A DNA stretch of 48,337 nt from Alphaproteobacteria bacterium (GTDB lineage Bacteria; Pseudomonadota; Alphaproteobacteria; Rhodobacterales; Rhodobacteraceae): positions 1 through 48,337 of the forward strand of contig JAUHXK010000018.1 of assembly GCA_030427405.1 (NCBI GenBank). Reading direction: 5' to 3'. Of this stretch, positions 42,192-48,337 are shown piece after piece. The notes below the pieces were generated by a model that did no database searches, had not been told where the DNA came from, and saw only the letters and a program-made list of their open reading frames with translations. Within the stretch, counting starts at the first letter, position 1. Every line of letters begins with the position of its first letter. The position numbers and the translations under genes are program-made.

Positions 42192-42338
42192 GCCCTGCAC
42201 GTCAGGGCGCTTGATTTCGGTAGGCTCCGTTGCCTGCCGGTAAGCTTATTGAGCCACCCTTCCTTCTGATCGTCATTCAAAAAGTAGTTACAGCCGTGGT
42301 TTTTTCTGCATTGCAGCGTCTCATTTCGCTGCGGTGCA
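42192..42338 (-). promoter_or_regulatory. Nas leader hairpins (candidate ANTAR recognition element)
   Basis: In the minus-strand RNA the hairpin GGCAGGC-AACGGA-GCCTACC (42219-42238) has a six-base loop with A at position 1 and G at position 4, as in ANTAR-domain RNA targets. Ten bases later follows GCCCTG-ACGTG-CAGGGC (42192-42208). Upstream, GCAGCG-AAATGAGA-CGCTGC (42313-42332) contains AATGAG and lies in a wider dyad starting and ending with TGCA (42307-42338), which might also be a DNA operator. The nearby nasT gene encodes an ANTAR protein. Which two hairpins form the bound motif is inference. Confidence 0.6.
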
Positions 42339-42354
42339 AAAAAATTAGGCACAC

Positions 42355-43524
42355 CTAGCCCGTCGGGTCAAAAATTCGACGGTCGAAGAAAAGGTTTTGT
42401 GACAGAATCAGGCTGCCATGGGTCGACGCGACTTCGGTCGGCTGCAGAATCGCACCTTCGAGTTTTTCCGACGCTCCGGGTAGCTCGGCGCCAACGGATT
42501 GCAGCTCGCGCCGGTACAGATCGCTGCGGAATACACCCGCCGCAGCCTGCGCGGCCTGGGCTGGGTCCAAACCGTTTCGGTCGGCAAGCTGGCGCGCGAT
42601 CCACTTTGCCTGACTGCGCCAGGGAAAGGATGCCGCGCTTTCGAAGAACTCGACAAACCCGTCGACCTTGCGTTGCTCGCCCGTGGCCGAAACGGTGAAT
42701 TCACCGGTCAATGCCCGGTCAATCACTTCCGGGGGTACGTTCAGATAAGACTTGCGCGACAACATCTCGGCCGCCGTTGTGCGGCTTTCGGGGGATGACA
42801 GCCAGCGACCTGCGCGCCAGACTGCCCGCATCAGCCCGCCCAAGACATGGGATTCCGTATCGGCCCATTCCGTGCGTACTGCCAGGACCTTTTCAGGGGC
42901 AAACGACCAGATAGCGCGGCAAGGCAGCAACAGCGCGCCGACCTTATCCTCGACCGCGACCGAGCCCCACGGCTCGCCAACGCAAAAGGCGTCGATTTCT
43001 CCGGCGGCCAGAGCCTGCGCCATCAGAGGCGGCGGAACGGTCCTGATTTCAACGGGCGTTCCTGCCAGTTCGGTCCCGGCCACCCAGTACCGCAACAATT
43101 CGACATGCATCGAAAACGGGAACGGAACGCCAAAGACCAAGGGGCCATCAGCGACCCGCGCCAATGCAGCACCCGCTGCGCGCGCATCCGCCATGTTAAA
43201 AGGAAAGCCATCGTCCCGCAACCGGTGTTCCAGCGCCGCGCCGACACCGATGACATTGCCATTTACCGACAGCACCGAAACCGCCGACAGCGGCGTTGCC
43301 ATCCCCCCCAGGCCCAGGGCCATGGCGATCGGAACCGGCGACAGCATATGCGCGGCATCCACATGCCCAAAAGACAACATGTCCCGTAACGACGACCATG
43401 ACGGCGCCGCCCGCAGGTCCAGGGACACGCCTTCCGCCTCGTCAAAACCAAGCTCATGCGCCACGATCAGCGGTGCCGCATCCACCAAAGGCATATAGGC
43501 TACCGGCAGGGGAACCGTTCTCAT
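42355..43524 (-). CDS. nasS: Nitrate sensor protein NasS
   Basis: A 389-residue NrtA/CmpA-like binding protein that lacks a signal peptide and so stays in the cytoplasm. Segments shared with NrtA include VAYMPLVDAAPLIVAHELGFDEAEG, GHVDAAHMLSPVPIAMALG, FPFSMHVELLRYWVAG and AFCVGEPWGSVAV. In known systems NasS binds and blocks NasT until nitrate is present. Its start overlaps the nasT stop by four bases (ATGA), supporting a 1:1 partner ratio. Here nasT comes before nasS. The stop is at 42355-42357, followed by the leader of the nrt-nir-nas operon. Confidence 0.93.
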   Translation of the reverse strand: MRTVPLPVAYMPLVDAAPLIVAHELGFDEAEGVSLDLRAAPSWSSLRDMLSFGHVDAAHMLSPVPIAMALGLGGMATPLSAVSVLSVNGNVIGVGAALEHRLRDDGFPFNMADARAAGAALARVADGPLVFGVPFPFSMHVELLRYWVAGTELAGTPVEIRTVPPPLMAQALAAGEIDAFCVGEPWGSVAVEDKVGALLLPCRAIWSFAPEKVLAVRTEWADTESHVLGGLMRAVWRAGRWLSSPESRTTAAEMLSRKSYLNVPPEVIDRALTGEFTVSATGEQRKVDGFVEFFESAASFPWRSQAKWIARQLADRNGLDPAQAAQAAAGVFRSDLYRRELQSVGAELPGASEKLEGAILQPTEVASTHGSLILSQNLFFDRRIFDPTG

Positions 43525-44105
43525 GACAACAACCCCGATGCGGTGACCAGCGCTTCGGCGACATCTGCCACGCGCCGGTTTTGGTTCATCGCCGCCTTGC
43601 GCAGAATGGCATAAGCTTCCTCTTCGTCGACGCCCCGCGCCTTCATCAACAGGCCCTTGGCCCGGTCGATGACCTTGCGCTCTTGCAGCGCGCGCTGGGT
43701 TTCGGCCAATTCAGTGCGCATTTGGCGCAGAACGTGAAACCGCGCAATCGCAGTGTCCATGACCGGTTTGATCCTTTCGGGCTGCAGCCCGTCTACGACA
43801 TAGGCTGAAACGCCAGCTTCGACGGCCGCGCGCGCCAGACCGCCTGCGGCGCCGGACACGAACATCGCCACCGGCCTGTCCATTGGCCCCGAAGCCATGG
43901 TCAGTTCTTCGAGCATATCGCGGGACGGGTTGTCGATGTCGATCAGCACGATATCAGGGCTGTGCGCCGCGATCTTACGCGCCAACCCGGACGTGCTGCC
44001 AATCACGATGACTTCGATTTCACCGGATTCCTTCAACGCATCGACGATCGCGATTGCGCGGTCGCGATCCTGTTCGACAACAACAACGGTCAGTGGGCTG
44101 GTCAT
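43521..44105 (-). CDS. nasT: ANTAR-domain transcription antiterminator NasT
   Basis: A 194-residue RNA-binding regulator. The N-terminal half is a pseudo-receiver domain (VVVVEQDRDRAIAIVDALK and DIVLIDIDNPSRDMLEEL). The C-terminal ANTAR domain has ALQERKVIDRAKGLLMKARGVDEEEAYAILRKAAMNQNRRVADVAEALV, with the usual Ala, Lys and Ala/Arg positions that contact RNA. It binds hexaloop hairpins in the leader and prevents the terminator from forming. ATG at 44103-44105 is taken; a start 21 bases upstream is also open. About 125 bases separate it from the Crp/Fnr gene. Confidence 0.94.
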   Translation of the reverse strand: MTSPLTVVVVEQDRDRAIAIVDALKESGEIEVIVIGSTSGLARKIAAHSPDIVLIDIDNPSRDMLEELTMASGPMDRPVAMFVSGAAGGLARAAVEAGVSAYVVDGLQPERIKPVMDTAIARFHVLRQMRTELAETQRALQERKVIDRAKGLLMKARGVDEEEAYAILRKAAMNQNRRVADVAEALVTASGLLS

Positions 44106-44251
44106 GGCCCTTTCATGTCCTTCCAAAGCGGCATGAGCAAGACAGTAGGTCCCGGATCACCCTTGCCAAGGTTCACCCCCGGCAATATGCGCACCCGATT
44201 GCCCAAAAAACAGGCAGCCGTTTCGACTGCATTGCCTGGCGCGCAACCGAC

Positions 44252-44941
44252 CTAACACCCGTCTTTCCCAATACGTACCAACACGTCCAGGTTCTGCACC
44301 AGAATGCGCCGCCGTCCACATTCGACCGCGCCACGCGCGCACAGGTCTTGCAGGACGGCCCCGACGGGGTTTCGGGACAGGCCGCACATCTCAGCAAGCT
44401 CGCCCTGCGTGATGTCCAATGCGATTGCCGCGCCATCGCCCGGCGCGGGTTCCGCAAGCCTGAGAAGCGTCGCGGCAACACGATCACGGGCCTTTGGCGC
44501 AAGAACGCAACCGGCCAGTTTTAGCGCGCTATCCATATGCGACACGGTCAGCAAACCCAGCCACCGCCAAAGCTCTGGCGTGGTACGGGCAAGTTCGGCG
44601 ATGGCGCCGGCGCCCACCGCCAGAACATGTGAAGGCATCCGCGCGTTTACTTCGACCCGCGTTTGCGTCTGACTGACCATTGCCGCTTCTCCAACCCACC
44701 AGCCCGGTCGCGCAACGTGGATCAGGCGCGGCGCGGCCGGGCCAAGCGAGGCGGTCACACCAAGGCTGCCAGATACCAGACCGTAAAGAGACCCGGGCGG
44801 GTCCCCCTGAAGATAGATCGCCTCGCCCTTGGAGTGTTCCCGCATGCTGGCCCTGGCAAGCAGCGCGTCCTGCAAGGGCTCCGGCAATTTGGACAGCCAC
44901 CCGACCTGGCGGACAACGTCAGACAAATGTTCTTTTCTCAT
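44252..44941 (-). CDS. Crp/Fnr-family transcriptional regulator
   Basis: A 229-residue regulator with an N-terminal cyclic-nucleotide-binding-like beta domain (REHSKGEAIYLQGDPPGSLYGLVSGSLGVT) and a C-terminal winged helix (ITQGELAEMCGLSRNPVGAVLQDLCARGAVECGR). It has no cysteine set for an Fnr-type cluster at the N-terminus, so it is not a classical oxygen sensor. ATG at 44939-44941 follows GGTGA; a longer start would add 13 residues. Located upstream of nasTS on the same strand and divergent from the DUF1254 gene. It may control either unit. The signal is unknown. Confidence 0.9.
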   Translation of the reverse strand: MRKEHLSDVVRQVGWLSKLPEPLQDALLARASMREHSKGEAIYLQGDPPGSLYGLVSGSLGVTASLGPAAPRLIHVARPGWWVGEAAMVSQTQTRVEVNARMPSHVLAVGAGAIAELARTTPELWRWLGLLTVSHMDSALKLAGCVLAPKARDRVAATLLRLAEPAPGDGAAIALDITQGELAEMCGLSRNPVGAVLQDLCARGAVECGRRRILVQNLDVLVRIGKDGC

Positions 44942-44956
44942 GAAAAAATTCACCAA

Positions 44957-44974
44957 GTGCACTTCAGTGTGCAC
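44957..44974. promoter_or_regulatory. Repeated GTGCAC palindromes in the Crp/Fnr-DUF1254 divergent region
   Basis: GTGCAC occurs twice at 12-base spacing (44957-44962 and 44969-44974; GTGCAC-TTCAGT-GTGCAC). Each copy is itself a palindrome and the whole is a dyad. It lies between two divergent genes separated by 99 bases, about 16 bases upstream of the Crp/Fnr-type start codon. It could be a site for that regulator. Confidence 0.45.
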
Positions 44975-45040
44975 AACCATCGGATAGCCGGGCCTAGTAT
45001 TCCAGCATTAACTTGGTTCAGAATCAGGGATTGAAGCACG

Positions 45041-46552
45041 ATGATTATTTCACGTCGGGGGCTTTACCGCCTCGCTTTGGGGTCCGCGGCCCTTTTGGGA
45101 TTGCAAGGAACAACCGGGAAAGCCCATGCACAGGCGCTTCGCTCGACCGGGCCACTTAGCAACAGCGATTTCGAACCGCTAGGCGGCCAGCCACCCCAGG
45201 GCGCACAACCGTCTATCGAAGATTTCGACTACCAGATAAAATATCAGCGCGCCTTCGAAGCAGCCCTCTGGGCTATGCCTGCGCTGGCGATCTACCGCTT
45301 TCGCGCCGCGGCGCTTGAGGACCTCGGCCTGCGCGACAACGATATCATCGCCTATTCCGGCGTCGCCACCGCCAAGTTAGAGGCGACAACGGCCAATGCG
45401 TCGACGCCCTATATTACAGCCTTTACCGACCTGCAAAACGGGCCCACCGTTCTGGAGGTCCCGCCAGCAGGCGAGGATGGCAGCCTTTACGGCCAGGTGG
45501 TGGATGCCTGGCAATACACAATCGCCGATGTCGGTCCATCTGGCCTCGACAAAGGCAAAGGCGGAAAATACATCTTCACGCCGCCCGGCTACGAGGGCGA
45601 GATACCCGAAGGCTATTTGCACGTTCCCTCACCCAATTACCGTGTCGCCTTTGCCTTCCGCTCGGTGCGCGGCCCCGGCATGACCGAAGCTGACGCTTAT
45701 GCCTATGCCAAGCGCCTGCGGATGTATTCCCTGTCACAGGATGGAAACCCGCCCGAACAGGTATTCTATGACCCGATCGATACGCGTTATCCAACGATGC
45801 CGCTTTGGGGCTTGGCGCATTTCGAGAACCTGCATGCCATCATGACGGTCGAGCCGGTAAAGCCCGAGGACAAGCAAATCATGGGCATGCTGGCCACGCT
45901 TGGCATCCGCCACGGCGAACCGTTCGCGCCTGACGACGTGGCCAAACGCGCCATGACACAGGCAAGCTACGATGTCTGGTTCTACATGCAGAATTGGTAC
46001 GACAACTTCCCAAAGGACAAACTGTATTGGCCCGACCGTCATTATGCGTCCTTGTTGCAGGCCGACGACAACAAGACCTTTACCTGGACCTATGAGGACC
46101 GTGTGGACACGATCGAACGGGCCGCCGAGTATTTCTGGTGCACCTATATGCCACAGGTTCTTTCCGACAATCCTGCGACCCAGTACATGATGGCCATGGC
46201 CGACAGCAACGGCGCACCTTTGGAGGCTGGCGCCACCTATCGTCTGGATGTCCCCGCCGATATGCCCGTCGATCAGTTCTGGGCGCTGACCGTGTACGAC
46301 CGCGCCACGATGGGCTTTATCTATACCAGCGAAGACCGCACGACGTTGTCATCCTACGACCTGTCGACCATGGAACAAAACCCGGACGGAGGGGTATCCA
46401 TTTGGGTCGGGCCCAAGGCGCCAGAAGGCAAACAAGCCAACTGGATCCCGACCTCGGGCAAACGCCCCTTGCCCGCCATGCGTCTTTACGGCCCTACCGA
46501 GGCATTCAACAACCGCAGCTTTAAACTGCCCGACTTTGAGCGTGTGAGCTGA
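45041..46552 (+). CDS. Exported DUF1254/DUF1214 domain protein
   Basis: A 503-residue protein that begins MIISRRGLYRLALGSAALLG with a hydrophobic stretch and AHA/AQA cleavage candidates near residue 31. The Arg-Arg pair is Tat-like but lacks the full consensus. Residues about 60-190 match DUF1254 (YQRAFEAALWAMPALAIYRFRAAA), and the C-terminal DUF1214 part shows AGATYRLDVPADMPVDQFWALTVYDRATMGFI. The family is widespread and mostly uncharacterised. It is divergent from the Crp/Fnr gene and followed by a strong intrinsic terminator. Confidence 0.88.
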   Translation: MIISRRGLYRLALGSAALLGLQGTTGKAHAQALRSTGPLSNSDFEPLGGQPPQGAQPSIEDFDYQIKYQRAFEAALWAMPALAIYRFRAAALEDLGLRDNDIIAYSGVATAKLEATTANASTPYITAFTDLQNGPTVLEVPPAGEDGSLYGQVVDAWQYTIADVGPSGLDKGKGGKYIFTPPGYEGEIPEGYLHVPSPNYRVAFAFRSVRGPGMTEADAYAYAKRLRMYSLSQDGNPPEQVFYDPIDTRYPTMPLWGLAHFENLHAIMTVEPVKPEDKQIMGMLATLGIRHGEPFAPDDVAKRAMTQASYDVWFYMQNWYDNFPKDKLYWPDRHYASLLQADDNKTFTWTYEDRVDTIERAAEYFWCTYMPQVLSDNPATQYMMAMADSNGAPLEAGATYRLDVPADMPVDQFWALTVYDRATMGFIYTSEDRTTLSSYDLSTMEQNPDGGVSIWVGPKAPEGKQANWIPTSGKRPLPAMRLYGPTEAFNNRSFKLPDFERVS

Positions 46553-46565
46553 CATGACGAGTTAC

Positions 46566-46591
46566 GCGGCCCAAACCATTTGGGCCGCTTT
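46566..46591 (+). terminator. Intrinsic terminator after the DUF1254 gene
   Basis: GCGGCCCAAA (46566-46575) and TTTGGGCCGC (46579-46588) form a perfect 10-bp stem with a 3-base loop (CCA), followed by TTTCG. It starts 14 bases after the stop codon. Confidence 0.88.
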
Positions 46592-46705
46592 CGTCGCTGC
46601 CTTCTGTCGGCCAATTCGGAACCCCTCGCGCAACATGAAGGTGCTGTTTTGCATTTGCCGGTAAGCAGAGAGGCGACTTGGCACTCTTTTCTAAACTCTG
46701 CGGGA

Positions 46706-47101
46706 CTAAATTGCACCGCACTGTTGCAGGCGCGCTTGGGCGAACTTTTGCTCTTTCACCAGTCGCGCTTTCATCGCGCCCAACCGTTCACGCTCGTATG
46801 TCCTGTCGATCGGAACTTTCTCCTCAACAGTGCGATACTTCACTTTCGAGCAGACATGAGTATGGACATATTTCCGCCCTGTACGTGGATCCAGCGCCAG
46901 ATTTCGGCAGATTTCCTTTTCCTCATACGGAACCTTTGTACTTTTTGTATCGTATCCTCGACTAAGGTTTTTTTCTGCGGACGTGATATCGCGTTGTAAT
47001 GCATAGTAGTATCGCGTCGCTCTGTTTTGGCAAATTTCTTGTTCAGAGGCGCAGGCCCCCAGTGTCAAGAATACTAAAGATACAAAAAGGTAGTTTTTCA
47101 T
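46706..47101 (-). CDS. Small lipoprotein (hypothetical)
   Basis: A 131-residue protein beginning MKNYLFVSLVFLTLGACASE. The lipobox LGAC gives Cys17 as the lipidated residue. The next residues are Ala and Ser, which favour the outer membrane. The mature part is charged and rich in Arg/Lys/Tyr, with six further or nearby Cys residues spaced along it (for example ICQNRATRYYYALQRDITSAE and EEKEICRNLALDPRTGRKY). GAGGAA precedes the ATG by four bases. It is convergent with the DUF1254 gene. The gene's lower G+C than its neighbours suggests separate ancestry. No family is recognised. Confidence 0.72.
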   Translation of the reverse strand: MKNYLFVSLVFLTLGACASEQEICQNRATRYYYALQRDITSAEKNLSRGYDTKSTKVPYEEKEICRNLALDPRTGRKYVHTHVCSKVKYRTVEEKVPIDRTYERERLGAMKARLVKEQKFAQARLQQCGAI

Positions 47102-47225
47102 TCATTTCCTCAAACATCGAAACCAGAAGCAATAGTCTTTTCCTCAAACTCCCTAACGATGCAATGCGGAAGTTACCATCGCCTTAAAGAAGAGTGACTT
47201 TCTTACACGCGCACGACGTTCCAGG

Positions 47226-47420
47226 TTGCTATCAGGTCCCCGCGGAATTGTAGACGCTTTCTCCCACGGCGAGGTCGGCCGGTCCGCCCAATCCCAGGTG
47301 ACAACTGGCATCGCCCTTGAGGTTTTGCTGATTGCCCTGTGGCAACGCAAACCCGCAGGCAAGGTCATGGTCCACGCAGGCCAGGCCGCCATCAGCCGCG
47401 TGCAAACAAGTTGGCAATAC
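47226..47420 (+). pseudogene. Decayed IS3-family transposase (OrfB) fragment
   Basis: The plus-strand frame reads GIVDAFSHGEVGRSAQSQVT, then TGIALEVLLIALWQRKPAGK and VMVHAGQAA. This follows the order of the integrase core of IS3-type OrfB proteins (VDLFSREVVGWSM..MTTDLALDALLMAVWRRKP..VMVHSDQGSQY), including the segment around the second catalytic Asp, which is lost here (HSDQG became HAGQA). Both ends are missing. It is a non-functional remnant between a lipoprotein gene and the rRNA operon. Confidence 0.65.
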
Positions 47421-47476
47421 CGGTCCACCAACTGGGATAGACCGTCCCTCAAATTGGGGATCAGCAATTGCTGGAA

Positions 47477-47520
47477 AACTAGACCTGAGGAGCTTCGTCT
47501 CGAAGCTTCGTCTAGTTGAA
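47477..47520 (-). terminator. Dyad downstream of the rRNA operon, possible terminator
   Basis: AACTAGAC (47477-47484) pairs with GTCTAGTT (47510-47517), and within them AGCTTCG (47491-47497) pairs with CGAAGCT (47501-47507). On the minus strand the outer stem ends in GTCTAGTTTTCC, a short T run, about 70 bases after tRNA-fMet. It may end the rRNA transcript, or mark an end of the IS remnant. Confidence 0.4.
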
Positions 47521-47586
47521 GTTCTGCAAGGACAAAGCGCGGGATCAATTGCAGTCTGAACGGGCTGCATTGAGAGTTTCCGACGC

Positions 47587-47663
<77 letters not shown>

Positions 47664-47716
47664 TCAGGGTCGGAAAGTGTTTCATCGTGTTAGAGAGATT
47701 GTTGGGCTTTTACTAG

Positions 47717-47831
47717 GTTTGGCGGTGACCTACTCTCCCGGGGCTTAAGCCCAAGTACCATTGGCGCGGCAGTGCTTAACTTCCGGGTTCGGGATGGGAC
47801 CGGGTGTTTCACTTGCGCTATGACCACCAAA
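47717..47831 (-). rRNA. 5S ribosomal RNA
   Basis: About 115 bases on the minus strand. Its ends TTTGGTGGTCATAGCG and AGTAGGTCACCGCCAAA are complementary, and the central CCCATCCCGAACCCGGAAG is diagnostic of 5S rRNA. Exact ends may differ by one or two bases. Confidence 0.95.
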
Positions 47832-47846
47832 CCGAGGAAAAGCCCA

Positions 47847-47917
47847 TGTCGACTTTCTTGCGACGCAAGAAAGCGACAGGTGGCAGGCAGCGTATTTGCT
47901 TGCAAATGCGCGCTGCC
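47847..47917 (-). other. 23S-5S spacer with two strong hairpins
   Basis: In the 185-base spacer, CTTTCTTG / CAAGAAAG (arms 47853-47860 and 47866-47873, extended by TGTCG/CGACA) and GGCAGCG / CGCTGCC (47886-47892 and 47911-47917, with inner ATTTG/CAAAT) form long hairpins. They probably serve as ribonuclease processing sites of the rRNA precursor. Confidence 0.6.
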
Positions 47918-48016
47918 ACTCGGTTATTTAATCAACCAACATCGCGGCTTGGCGCTGCGACGCTATCCTTAGTCAAGGTCAGTGTATGTCTTTGATTTGT
48001 CTTTCCATTACTGGAT

Positions 48017-48337
48017 CAAATCAAGCCTATCGGGCGATTAGTACCGGTCAACTGAACGCATTACTGCGCTTACATCTCCGGCCTATTGACGTGGTGGTCT
48101 TCCACGGCCCTCAGGGAGACCTTGTTTTGAGGGGGGCTTCCCGCTTAGATGCCTTCAGCGGTTATCCTGTCCGATCATAGCTACCCAGCACTGCCGTTGG
48201 CACGACAACTGGTCCACCAGTGGATCGTTCACCCCGGTCCTCTCGTACTAGGGGCAACTCCTCTCAAGTATCCTACACCCACGGCAGATAGGGACCGAAC
48301 TGTCTCACGACGTTCTAAACCCAGCTCACGTACCTCT
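48017..48337 (-). rRNA. 23S ribosomal RNA, 3' end (partial)
   Basis: The last roughly 320 bases of 23S rRNA on the minus strand; the gene continues beyond the window. The complement contains the conserved sarcin-ricin region (AGTACGAGAGGACC) and the 3' end near ATAGGCTTGATTTG. The exact 3' end is uncertain by several bases. Confidence 0.95.

Noticed and set aside
42339..42365. Sigma-54 promoter in front of the nas leader
   Set aside because: TGTGCC...TTGCA is present, but the GG-N10-GC spacing required at -24/-12 is not met.
47153..47548. 131-codon minus-strand frame near the rRNA operon
   Set aside because: No start context or family features; the opposite strand carries the IS3-type similarity.
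47772..48180. Short frames over 5S and 23S sequences
   Set aside because: They lie inside rRNA genes and their spacer and are not protein coding.

Overview
The window looks like a chromosomal segment of a marine-type alphaproteobacterium of the Rhodobacterales (Roseobacter/Rhodobacter group). The reasons are the high G+C and the reading style of its proteins, the murA-DUF2948-hisD-UPF0262 order, the MaoC-phosphate acetyltransferase fusion, the nasTS/nrt/nir/nas nitrate block, and a 23S-5S-tRNA-fMet rRNA operon end. Genes are dense, with many ATGA stop/start overlaps. There is no sign of a prophage, plasmid or CRISPR array. The only mobile DNA is a decayed IS3-type transposase fragment beside the rRNA operon.

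Left part (1-4142): a housekeeping block on the minus strand (51-aa basic protein, murA, DUF2948, hisD, UPF0262), with a tRNA-Thr(GGT) gene on the plus strand. 4143-7978: a four-gene molybdenum hydroxylase operon (FAD, 2Fe-2S and Mo subunits, then a MoaD/ThiS-like sulfur carrier). 8123-13742: a three-gene minus-strand operon (E1 alpha-beta fusion, unusual acyltransferase, FAD amine-oxidase-like protein) with a divergent LysR gene. 13755-17224: an acyl-CoA dehydrogenase, a TetR repressor with one perfect palindromic operator, and a small plus-strand operon preceded by two related operator copies. 17252-21879: a second TetR gene divergent from a translationally coupled operon (flavin monooxygenase, BASS transporter, two SDR enzymes). 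21909-24834: CueR-type promoter, copper ATPase copA, cueR. 24932-28879: a beta-hydroxyacid dehydrogenase and a 1019-residue kinase / M23 peptidase / class III aminotransferase fusion. 28923-30449: hemP with a Cys-rich partner gene, divergent from a phosphoglycolate phosphatase. 30814-32199: MaoC-Pta fusion, preceded by what looks like the tail of a lost gene.

Right part: 32453-44941 is a full assimilatory nitrate locus read on the minus strand: Crp/Fnr regulator, nasT (ANTAR antiterminator), nasS (nitrate sensor), a 295-base leader with hairpins and a 20-bp terminator, then nrtA, nrtB, a fused double-ATPase, nirB, nirD and nasA, closed by an intrinsic terminator. Nitrate is imported by Nrt, reduced to nitrite by NasA and to ammonium by NirBD. 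NasS/NasT probably let RNA polymerase pass the leader terminator only when nitrate is present. 45041-47101 holds an exported DUF1254 protein and a small lipoprotein. The end of the window carries the 3' end of an rRNA operon.

The most unusual items are the kinase-peptidase-aminotransferase fusion, the acyltransferase that lacks the malonyl-binding arginine and is coupled to a fused E1 enzyme, the nas leader, and the two TetR-controlled operons of unknown substrate.
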